In this document: positions 1-5,431 of the stretch, one piece after another | Position numbering within the stretch: position 1 is the first letter of the stretch | How the letters are laid out: each line of letters starts with the position of its first letter | Assembly (NCBI GenBank): GCA_024277955.1 | Contig: JAJRUE010000168.1 | Span: 1-7,341, forward strand | Reading direction: 5' to 3' | DNA length: 7,341 nucleotides | From: Alphaproteobacteria bacterium | GTDB lineage: Bacteria > Pseudomonadota > Alphaproteobacteria > Rhodobacterales > Rhodobacteraceae | Made by a program: the position numbers and the translations under genes | The notes under the pieces: model-generated | What the model saw: only the letters and a program-made list of their open reading frames with translations | What the model was told of the DNA's origin: nothing | Databases searched by the model: none

Positions 1-162
1 GCGATCGTGCTGGAATGCACCAACATGGTGCCCTTTGCCCAGGATATCCGCAGGCTGACGGGCCTGCCGGTCTATTCGATCTACAGTTTCGTGACCTGGT
101 TCCAGGCCGGCCTGCTGCCGCGCGCCTTTCCGCCTGCACTGGAAGATCCGCGGATCGGCTAG
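1..162 (+). CDS. Asp/Glu racemase superfamily protein, C-terminal end (partial)
   Basis: This is the last 53 codons of a gene that begins before the window; frame 1 is open from base 1 to the TAG at 160-162. The visible peptide begins AIVLECTNMVPFAQDIRRLTG. The L-E-C-T-N-M motif is the C-terminal catalytic-cysteine motif of the Asp/Glu/hydantoin racemase superfamily, which also includes maleate isomerase and arylmalonate decarboxylase. In two-cysteine members this Cys is one of the two acid/base residues. The following D-I-R-R-x-T-G-L-P-V segment is also typical of the family. With only the tail visible, racemase, isomerase and decarboxylase activities cannot be told apart. The gene converges on the TRAP operon and so is not part of that transcript. 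It could still serve related substrates, but that is speculation. Confidence 0.75.
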   Translation, partial: AIVLECTNMVPFAQDIRRLTGLPVYSIYSFVTWFQAGLLPRAFPPALEDPRIG

Positions 163-195
163 CTTGATGCGCGACGCGCCACGATGGCGCAACGG

Positions 196-221
196 GCCAA
201 GGTTTTTGCAAAAACCTTGGC
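196..221. repeat. 26-bp perfect palindrome
   Basis: The half-site gccaaggtttttg is followed directly by its exact reverse complement, centred between 208 and 209. As RNA it can form a stem of about 11 to 12 bp with a tiny loop, on either strand. It lies between the convergent racemase and dctM genes, where a two-way terminator is expected. It is followed by only a weak T-run in either direction, so it is not a textbook intrinsic terminator on its own. The next palindrome starts on the very next base. Confidence 0.8.
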
Positions 222-243
222 AAGGCGTTTGCAAACGCCTTTT
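222..243. terminator. Candidate bidirectional terminator hairpin
   Basis: A 20-bp perfect palindrome (half-site aaggcgtttg, 222-241) is followed on the plus strand by T at 240-243, giving a GC stem and a short U-run for the racemase transcript. On the minus strand the dctM transcript meets the same hairpin preceded by AAAA, and then the 26-bp palindrome. Sitting between two convergent stop codons (162 and 275), it most likely ends transcription from both sides. The U-run is short, so termination strength is uncertain. The element may instead be a dispersed palindromic repeat. Confidence 0.5.
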
Positions 244-274
244 CGGCCCGTTGGGCGCGGATGGACCGGCACGG

Positions 275-1561
275 CTACAGCCCGAAGCCCGCCAGTTCCG
301 GCAACCACAGCGCCAACGGCTGAAACAGCAGCACGACCGCCAGCCCGAACAGCATCAGCAACACATATGGCAGCGCGCCCCGGATCACCTCGGCAAGCGG
401 CGCGTTGGCGACGCCCTTGATCACAAACAGGTTCATGCCCACCGGCGGGGTGATCAGCGCCAGTTCCAGGTTGATCATCAACAGGATGCCATACCAGATC
501 AGGTTGATGTCAAAACTCATCAGCGCCGGCAGCACGATCGGGGTCGTGATCAGGATGATGGCGATGGTTTCCAGAAACATCCCCAGCACGAAGATCACCG
601 CCATCACCACCAGGATGAACTCCATCGGGCCCAGCCCCATCCGGGTGACGCTTTCCATCAGTTGTATCGGCAGGCGGATGATGGTCACCGCATGGCCGAA
701 CATCGCCGCCGCCGCCAGGATCATGAACAGCATCGCGGTGGTGCGCACGGTTTCATAGGCGGTGATCGCCAGGTCGCGCGCACCGAAGTTGCGATAGACG
801 GCGACGCCCACGAACAGCGCGTAGATACAGCCGATGGCCGCGGCTTCCGAGGCGGTGAACACCCCCATGTAGATGCCCCCCAGCACCAGCGGCGGCATGA
901 TCAGCGACCAGACCGACTTGCGCATCGCGCCTGCCACCGCGCGCCAGCCGGTCCAGTCGATCTGGCGCTGATCGCCGCGCGCATAGCCCTGCGCGACACA
1001 GTAAAGCGCAAACAGCGTCGCCATCATCACGCCGGGGATCAGCCCGGCGATGAACAGCGCCCCGATCGAGGTTTCCGACACGATCGCATACAGGATCAGC
1101 GGCCCCGAGGGCGGGATCAGAATGCCCAACGTGCCGCCGGCGGCGATCACCCCGTATGTGTCGGACGGGCGATAGCCAAAGCGCTTCATCTGCGGAATGG
1201 CGCTGGACCCGATGGTCAGCGCGGTGGCCACGGACGACCCGGAAATCGCCGCGAAAACCGTGCAGGCCAACACCGTGGCCACCGCCAGCCCGCCCTTGAA
1301 ATGGCCCACCAGCGCGTTGGCGGCATCATAGAGATCATCGACCACCCGCGCTCGGATCATCACATGCGCCATGAAGGCAAACATCGGGATCGCGGTGAGC
1401 AAGCCGTTGTCGAGCTTGGCGAAAACCGTGTCGGCAAAGGAAGAGATCGAGCCTTCCGCAATCAGCGTGATCCCGATCGAGGTCAGCGCCAGCCCGGCGA
1501 AAATCGGCATGCCGGTCAGAAGTGCCGCGATCAGCACGAGAAGAATGACAAAAGTCAGCAC
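275..1561 (-). CDS. dctM: TRAP transporter large permease (DctM family)
   Basis: This is the large membrane subunit of a tripartite ATP-independent periplasmic (TRAP) transporter, which couples carboxylate uptake to a Na+ or H+ gradient in the inner membrane. I chose the GTG at 1559-1561, which overlaps the dctQ stop by one base (TAGTG). It gives 428 aa, the normal DctM length; reading further upstream would only add dctQ-overlapping codons with no family resemblance. The protein is almost entirely hydrophobic helices. Family motifs include A-I-S-G-S-S-V-A-T-A near residues 105-114, G-G-T-L-G-I-L-I-P-P-S-G-P near 142-153, and a C-terminal T-P-P-V-G-M-N-L-F-V block. The last two fit the re-entrant hairpin and ion/substrate-site motifs of the DctM family. 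It is the last gene of the operon and probably depends on translational coupling to dctQ, since no clear ribosome-binding site precedes it. Confidence 0.93.
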   Translation of the reverse strand: MLTFVILLVLIAALLTGMPIFAGLALTSIGITLIAEGSISSFADTVFAKLDNGLLTAIPMFAFMAHVMIRARVVDDLYDAANALVGHFKGGLAVATVLACTVFAAISGSSVATALTIGSSAIPQMKRFGYRPSDTYGVIAAGGTLGILIPPSGPLILYAIVSETSIGALFIAGLIPGVMMATLFALYCVAQGYARGDQRQIDWTGWRAVAGAMRKSVWSLIMPPLVLGGIYMGVFTASEAAAIGCIYALFVGVAVYRNFGARDLAITAYETVRTTAMLFMILAAAAMFGHAVTIIRLPIQLMESVTRMGLGPMEFILVVMAVIFVLGMFLETIAIILITTPIVLPALMSFDINLIWYGILLMINLELALITPPVGMNLFVIKGVANAPLAEVIRGALPYVLLMLFGLAVVLLFQPLALWLPELAGFGL

Positions 1562-2112
1562 TATTTTCCCCGGTGGTAAAAGATCAGATCGGCCAGCCGG
1601 GCCACCGCCATCACAAACAGCAGCCCCACGCCCACCAGCATGACCGATTGCGGTATCCACAGCGGCGCTTCCAGGTAGCCGTCGGAATAAACCCCGATCA
1701 TACGGGAAAACTTCACCGCATCCAGGCTGCTGAAAAACAGCACCCCCGACACCGCCGCCACCGAAAGATCCGACCAGAAGGCCAGCAGCCAGCGTTTCGC
1801 GCCACGCGCCTGGGCCGAAAAGATATCGACCGATACGTGTTCGTCGCGCCGCAGCACCTCGGCCGCGCCCAGCATCACGATGGCCACCACCAGAAAGCCC
1901 GAAAGCTCATCCGTCCAGGTGACCGGGCGGCCCAGCACATAGCGGCGAAACACGCTGAAACCGGTGACCGCAAGCGTGAACAGCACCAGAAAGGCGCTGA
2001 CCCATGCCGCCGCCAGCGCCAGCCAGCCGATCACGCGGCCCGGCCAGCCCGGCGGATAGGCGCCAGAGGGGACGTTGCCGCCCCCCCTGGCCTTTTCGCT
2101 GTCGTCTTGCAT
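1561..2112 (-). CDS. dctQ: TRAP transporter small permease (DctQ family)
   Basis: This is the small membrane subunit of the TRAP transporter, which pairs with DctM and scaffolds the complex. ATG at 2112 gives 183 aa. Four hydrophobic segments can be seen, at roughly residues 28-57, 70-90, 108-130 and 150-175, as expected for DctQ. The stretch F-R-R-Y-V-L-G-R-P-V-T-W-T-D-E-L-S followed by E-V-L-R-R-x-E-H-V-S-V-D is the recognisable family signature (W-x-(D/E)-E and H-V plus an acidic residue). The first ~27 residues are a polar, Gly/Pro-rich extension ahead of helix 1 and are probably cytoplasmic. The gene starts 12 nt after the dctP stop with a weak AGG-type ribosome-binding site, and its stop codon shares one base with the dctM start. 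Confidence 0.92.
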   Translation of the reverse strand: MQDDSEKARGGGNVPSGAYPPGWPGRVIGWLALAAAWVSAFLVLFTLAVTGFSVFRRYVLGRPVTWTDELSGFLVVAIVMLGAAEVLRRDEHVSVDIFSAQARGAKRWLLAFWSDLSVAAVSGVLFFSSLDAVKFSRMIGVYSDGYLEAPLWIPQSVMLVGVGLLFVMAVARLADLIFYHRGK

Positions 2113-2124
2113 CGGACCTGCGGC

Positions 2125-3120
2125 CTACATCTGGTCAATCAGTTCCAGCAGCCGCTTGCCCTCGTCGCCGGTGGCATCGCCAAAGGCCTTGTTGAAGGCC
2201 GGGGCCATCACCGCCTTGAGCGCGTCGATCTCGCCATCGGTGGCGATATGCACCTGCATGCCCTTTTCGGCCAGCTGACCCGGGGCCTTGGCGGCGGCTT
2301 CTTCCGAGGCGTCGATCGCCCAGACCGCCGCCTTGCGCCCGGCTTCGTCGATCGCCGCCTGCGCCTCGGCCGACAGCCCGTCATACCATTTCGGGTTCAC
2401 ATAGCCGTGGAAGTAGATCGAGAACAACGGCAGCACCACCACGTGGTCCTGCACCTCGTAATACTTGCGCGAATAGGCGGCCGAAATGTCGGTCAGGCCG
2501 GCGTCGATCACGCCCGTGGACAGCGCCTGGTAGACCTTTGAGCCGGACATCGCCGAAGGCGCCGCCCCCATGGCCACGAAACCGGCGTCGGGCACCGGGC
2601 CCAGGCCGCGGATCTTCACGCCCTTGAAATCTTCCGGTTTGATCAGGAACTTGCCGTTCGAGGTGATCGCGGTCGATCGCGTGGTGAACATCCACACCAC
2701 GTTGCGCACGCCCTTGGTCAGCAGTTTTTCTTCAAGGTACTTGGCGGCGTCCGAGCCGTCCCATTTTTGCAGCGCATCCAGGCTGGACACCGCGAACGGT
2801 CCAAGCGTCACGTTCATGATCGGCAGCGTCTTGCCCCACTGCGGGTTGATCGAAAACGCGCATTCGATATCGCCCTTGGCGACCGAAGTGGCGTTCTGCT
2901 TGGCCCCGACCAGGCTGTTGGCGCCAAAGATCTGCACGTCGATTTCGCCGCCCGACAGGCTTTCGACCTCGGCCGCCCAACGGTCGATGACCTTGGCGAT
3001 ATGGTGCGCCGGCGGCAGTTGGTGGCTGCAGCGCATGACCTGGGTTTCGGCGGCGCTGACAGCCGATCCCACCCCCGTCGCCAGCGCCAGGCTGACGGCC
3101 AGTCCTGTAAATATCTTCAT
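2125..3120 (-). CDS. dctP: TRAP transporter periplasmic solute-binding protein (DctP family)
   Basis: This is the periplasmic binding protein that captures the substrate and delivers it to DctQM. It has 331 aa, typical of the family. The N-terminus MKIFTGLAVSLALATGVGSA is a Sec signal peptide with a likely cleavage after the A-A near residue 23-24. The mature part begins with the V-M-R-C-S-H-Q-L-P-P-x-H strand common in DctP proteins. Two arginines sit where the carboxylate-binding ones do in characterised members: R148 in T-T-R-S-T and R171 in G-V-K-I-R-G. The latter corresponds to the conserved carboxylate clamp (R147 in SiaP), so an organic acid ligand is expected. C31 and C87 are possible oxidation or disulfide sites. 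The gene has the strongest purine-rich ribosome-binding site of the operon and lies 31 nt after the lyase stop, which fits the high amount of binding protein such systems need. Confidence 0.94.
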   Translation of the reverse strand: MKIFTGLAVSLALATGVGSAVSAAETQVMRCSHQLPPAHHIAKVIDRWAAEVESLSGGEIDVQIFGANSLVGAKQNATSVAKGDIECAFSINPQWGKTLPIMNVTLGPFAVSSLDALQKWDGSDAAKYLEEKLLTKGVRNVVWMFTTRSTAITSNGKFLIKPEDFKGVKIRGLGPVPDAGFVAMGAAPSAMSGSKVYQALSTGVIDAGLTDISAAYSRKYYEVQDHVVVLPLFSIYFHGYVNPKWYDGLSAEAQAAIDEAGRKAAVWAIDASEEAAAKAPGQLAEKGMQVHIATDGEIDALKAVMAPAFNKAFGDATGDEGKRLLELIDQM

Positions 3121-3127
3121 CTTCTTT

Positions 3128-3133
3128 CTCCCT
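3128..3133 (-). promoter_or_regulatory. Ribosome-binding site of dctP
   Basis: On the minus strand AGGGAG stands 7 nt before the dctP ATG, inside a purine-only run. It is close to the ideal complement of the 16S 3' end and is better than the sites before dctQ and dctM. This suggests the binding protein is translated more strongly than the permeases. Confidence 0.75.
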
Positions 3134-3138
3134 TTCTT

Positions 3139-3157
3139 GGTCAGTTGTCGGTCAGTT
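3139..3157. repeat. Short tandem direct repeat across the lyase stop codon
   Basis: The octamer ggtcagtt occurs twice (3139-3146 and 3150-3157), separated by gtc, giving an 11-bp period. The right-hand copy contains the lyase stop codon (minus-strand TGA, 3152-3154). It may be a small slippage duplication, or two half-sites on one face of the helix; nothing else supports a function. Confidence 0.5.
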
Positions 3158-4156
3158 TGTTGTCCGGCTTTCGCCGGCGCGGCTTTGGTTTGGCGCAGCC
3201 GCCGGGCCGGGCGGCCCCGCGGCAGGCCCTGGCAACCCGGCCCGCGCCAGCGCGCCGTAAAGCGGCTCGTCCGGCATTTCGCGCGCCAGCACGTCGCGCA
3301 CGGCGATCAGCCGGTCCACATCGACGCCGGTTTCGAACCCCATCGTGGCGCACAGGAAAGCCAGGTCTTCCATCACGATATTGCCGGTGGCATTGGGCGC
3401 CGCCAGGCAGCCGCCCAGCCCCGCAAGCGACGCATCCAGGATGTTCACCCCCTGGCCAAGCGCCGCCGCCGCGTTGGCAAGGCCCAGCCCGCGGGTATCG
3501 TGCAGGTGGATGCCAAAAGCCTGCGCCCCCGCCATCCGGCGCATTTCGCGCGCCAGCGTTTCCACCTGGCGGGGGCCGGCGTGCCCGACGGTATCGGCCA
3601 GCGCCACCACATCCGCCCCCATCGAGAAAAACCGTTCGGCAAGTTCCAGCACGTTGCGCGGATCCACCGGGCCGGTGATCGAACAGCCAAAGCTCATGGC
3701 GATCCCGACGCTGATGCGCGGCGGGTTTTCGGCGCACGACCGCAGCGCGATCACTTCGGCGATCTCGGCCATGGTCTGGGCCTGGGTCCGGCCGAGATTG
3801 GCCTGGTTATGGGCTTCGGTCGCGGAAATCACGCACTGGATTTCGTCGATGCCTCTGGCAAACCCGGTCATCGCCCCGCGCTTGTTGGGCGCAAGCCCCG
3901 CGCCCTGCGCGCCCGGCAGCGCGCCAAGGCAGGCAATCAGGTCTTCCAGGTCGGCAAACATCGGATAGCGGGCCACCGGCAGGAACGACCCCAGTTCGAA
4001 GTGCCGGATACCGGCGGCGTATTCACGGCGCAGCCATTCAATCTTGCCGGCGGTGGTCGGCCAGCCGTTCGACATCTGCAGACCGTCGCGCAGGCCCACT
4101 TCGCGCAGGATCACGCGGTTGCCGTCCGGCTTGAAGTCGCGGACCGTGCTACCCAT
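3152..4156 (-). CDS. HMG-CoA lyase-family 3-hydroxyacyl-CoA lyase
   Basis: This is a cytoplasmic metal-dependent TIM-barrel lyase of the HMGL-like family (HMG-CoA lyase, EC 4.1.3.4, and relatives), which cleaves a 3-hydroxyacyl-CoA to acetyl-CoA plus a ketoacid. I chose ATG at 4156 because GGAGG lies 6 nt before it and because family homology begins just after it; this gives 334 aa. Visible active-site elements: R23-D24 in R-E-V-G-L-R-D-G-L-Q; E54 in F-E-L-G-S-F; D188 in L-A-D-T-V-G; the metal ligands H217-L-H219-D-T; C250 in A-G-L-G-G-C; and N259 in T-G-N. The pieces needed for catalysis are thus present. Differences from the classical enzyme (G-C-L-A-A-P instead of G-C-P-Y-A, and H-D-T-R-G-L-G instead of H-D-T-Y-G-Q-A) leave the substrate open; citramalyl-CoA or another branched hydroxyacyl-CoA is possible. 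The last ~28 residues are a Pro/Ala-rich tail outside the barrel. Its start overlaps the CoA-transferase stop by 8 nt. Confidence 0.88.
   Translation of the reverse strand: MGSTVRDFKPDGNRVILREVGLRDGLQMSNGWPTTAGKIEWLRREYAAGIRHFELGSFLPVARYPMFADLEDLIACLGALPGAQGAGLAPNKRGAMTGFARGIDEIQCVISATEAHNQANLGRTQAQTMAEIAEVIALRSCAENPPRISVGIAMSFGCSITGPVDPRNVLELAERFFSMGADVVALADTVGHAGPRQVETLAREMRRMAGAQAFGIHLHDTRGLGLANAAAALGQGVNILDASLAGLGGCLAAPNATGNIVMEDLAFLCATMGFETGVDVDRLIAVRDVLAREMPDEPLYGALARAGLPGPAAGPPGPAAAPNQSRAGESRTTN
3164..3177 (-). other. Possible mRNA stem-loop with GAAA tetraloop
   Basis: In the operon mRNA, CCGGC-GAAA-GCCGG forms a 5-bp GC stem closed by a GNRA-type loop, within the last codons of the lyase gene and about 45 nt before the dctP start. 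Such a hairpin can protect or process mRNA between genes expressed at different levels. It is short and could occur by chance in GC-rich DNA. Confidence 0.3.
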
Positions 4157-5303
4157 CGCCCACCTCCGCCAGGCCCAGTTCGGCCAGGATATCGGCGGTA
4201 TCCGCGCCCAGGGCCGGCACGTCCAGCCCGTCCCCCAGCCCCCGGCCATCCAGCTCAAGCGGCAGCGCCGGGCAGCGAAAGCGGCGACCGTCGGCATGGG
4301 TCGAACTCACAAGCCCCCCGGGGCGCTGGACATGCGGATCGTCGAACATGTCTTCGGGCCGGTTGATCCGCGAAAACGGGATGTTCAGCCGGTCCAGCGT
4401 GGCCTCCAGATCAGCCAGCGGCACCGCCCGGATGCGGTCGGCCACGATCGGCACCGTCCAGCCGCGCGCATCGATCCGGTCGGTGGCGTTCTGCAGACGG
4501 TCGTCGGCCAGAAACGCGGACAGATCGAACGCCTCGCAAAAGGCCCGCCAGTGGCCGTCGGTCACCACGCCGATGAAGATCCGGCCGCCGTCGCGGGTTT
4601 CGAAAATGTCGTAGATCGGCCAGGCATGCACGCGCTCGGGCATCGGCACCGATGGCGCGCCGGTCAGTTCGTGCTGGACCATGTGCTGCGCCACCATGAA
4701 CAGGCAGTTTTCGAACAGACCGACCCGGATTTCGCCGCCCTTGCCGGTGCGGGCGCGTTCCAGCAGCGCTGCGAGAATGCCGATCACCCCGAACATGCCG
4801 CCCATGATGTCGTTGGCCGAAGACCCGACCCGGCGCGGCTGCGCTTGCGAGCCGGTCATCATCGCCAGGCCGGTCATCATCTGCACCACCTCGTCCAGGG
4901 CCGGGCGGTGTTCGTAGGGGCCCGACAGAAAGCCCTTGTGCCCGGCGATGATCAGCCCCGGATGGCGCGCGCGCAGCTCGTCGGCGCGGATCCCCTGGCC
5001 TTCCAGCTGGCCATCGCGGAAATTCTCGATGAACACATCGGCAGTGGCCAGCAGCGCATCGAACGCCGCGCGGCCGCGCTTGGTGGTCATGTCGATCACC
5101 ATCGACCGCTTGCCGCGGTTGAACAGCGGAAAGAACGCCGTGCCCATGCCGGCAAGGTCGCGGGTCTTGTCGCCCCTGGGCGGCTCGACCTTGATCACCT
5201 CGGCGCCCAGCTGGGCCAGGATCATGCCGCAGCTTGGCCCCATGATCATGTGGCTCATCTCGACGACGCGGATATCTGCAAGCGGCAGTCTTTCAGAGCC
5301 CAT
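4149..5303 (-). CDS. CaiB/BaiF family type III CoA-transferase
   Basis: This cytoplasmic enzyme moves CoA from a donor such as succinyl-CoA or acetyl-CoA to a carboxylic acid through an aspartyl-CoA anhydride. The N-terminal block (L-A-D-I-R-V-V-E-M-S, then G-P-x-C-G-M-I-L-A-Q-L-G-A-E-V-I-K-V-E-P-P-x-G-D) is the family signature. F-x-x-x-N-R-G-K-R-S follows, with A-D-V-F-I-E-N-F-R after it. The catalytic Asp is the D of S-A-N-D-I-M-G-G, residue 165 from the start used here. I chose ATG at 5303 (384 aa) because the family core starts about 8 residues later; an in-frame TTG at 5333 would add ten residues. Both have poor ribosome-binding sites. It is the first gene of the operon and overlaps the lyase gene by 8 nt. 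Pairing with an HMGL-type lyase resembles the logic of succinate-hydroxymethylglutarate CoA-transferase (EC 2.8.3.13, SUGCT), the closest known parallel, but formyl-, citramalyl- or other acyl-CoA specificities cannot be excluded. Confidence 0.92.
   Translation of the reverse strand: MGSERLPLADIRVVEMSHMIMGPSCGMILAQLGAEVIKVEPPRGDKTRDLAGMGTAFFPLFNRGKRSMVIDMTTKRGRAAFDALLATADVFIENFRDGQLEGQGIRADELRARHPGLIIAGHKGFLSGPYEHRPALDEVVQMMTGLAMMTGSQAQPRRVGSSANDIMGGMFGVIGILAALLERARTGKGGEIRVGLFENCLFMVAQHMVQHELTGAPSVPMPERVHAWPIYDIFETRDGGRIFIGVVTDGHWRAFCEAFDLSAFLADDRLQNATDRIDARGWTVPIVADRIRAVPLADLEATLDRLNIPFSRINRPEDMFDDPHVQRPGGLVSSTHADGRRFRCPALPLELDGRGLGDGLDVPALGADTADILAELGLAEVGDG
4163..4167 (-). promoter_or_regulatory. 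Ribosome-binding site that decides the lyase start
   Basis: GGAGG on the minus strand stands 6 nt before the ATG at 4156. It lies inside the last codons of the CoA-transferase gene. It supports 4156 over the longer reading frame that would start at 4297, whose extra 47 residues are Trp/Arg-rich and do not look like the family. Confidence 0.8.
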
Positions 5304-5387
5304 CTTGGCGAAGTCCAACTTTGCGAATTCCAATGACTTTTCGGTTCCAGTACCCGGATGGTAGGAAGATTTCAGGTTTCCGAAAAA

Positions 5388-5393
5388 TATAAT
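5388..5393 (+). promoter_or_regulatory. Candidate -10 box for the lysR gene
   Basis: A perfect TATAAT lies in the AT-rich gap between the divergent genes, 38 nt before the lysR start codon. No good -35 element is seen 16 to 18 nt upstream. If used, transcription would begin near 5400, placing the LysR-type palindrome just downstream, which fits self-repression. For the minus-strand operon only a weak pair (TTTTCG at 5386-5381 and TACCAT at 5363-5358, 17 nt apart) can be proposed. Confidence 0.3.
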
Positions 5394-5407
5394 GTTTTGA
5401 AAGTTTC

Positions 5408-5424
5408 GTTCTGTATTCTAGAAC
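5408..5424. promoter_or_regulatory. Candidate LysR-type operator (T-N11-A palindrome)
   Basis: GTTCT and AGAAC form a 5-bp inverted repeat around a 7-nt spacer. It contains TTC-N9-GAA and therefore the T-N11-A pattern (T5410 to A5422) of LysR-family recognition sites. It lies 7 nt before the lysR start codon in the divergent intergenic region, the usual place for a regulator that controls both itself and its target operon. A looser TTTC-N8-GAAA repeat at 5370-5385 could be a second, activation-type site nearer the operon. Confidence 0.45.
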
Positions 5425-5431
5425 GCTATGC

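Noticed and set aside
164..1579. Long plus-strand open frame (471 codons) opposite dctM
   Set aside because: Its translation is dominated by His, Gln, Arg and Asp with no recognisable domain, the usual result of reading the complement of a GC-rich membrane-protein gene. DctM on the other strand matches its family throughout.
1562..1660. Extended N-terminus of DctM from an ATG at 1660
   Set aside because: These codons are dctQ in another frame, hydrophilic and unlike DctM; the GTG at 1561 overlapping the dctQ stop gives the normal length.
4157..4297. Extended N-terminus of the lyase
   Set aside because: The extra 47 residues are the CoA-transferase gene read in another frame (Trp/Arg/Pro-rich), and a strong GGAGG site marks the ATG at 4156.
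2570..4366. 598-codon plus-strand open frame opposite dctP and the lyase
   Set aside because: It spans two well-supported minus-strand genes, changes composition where it crosses them and shows no family motif. High GC suppresses stop codons on the complement.
275..5303. Itaconate degradation operon
   Set aside because: That route needs an itaconyl-CoA hydratase and usually a CitE-type citramalyl-CoA lyase; neither is seen here. It could hold only if a hydratase is encoded elsewhere.
4044..5336. 430-codon plus-strand open frame opposite the CoA-transferase
   Set aside because: It is another His/Gln/Arg-rich shadow; the CaiB/BaiF reading on the minus strand has signature motifs and the catalytic Asp.
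5334..5431. Sigma-54 promoter for the TRAP operon, as for some dctA/dctP systems
   Set aside because: No GG-N10-GC element with the right spacing was found on either strand of the intergenic region, and the divergent regulator is LysR-type rather than NtrC-type.
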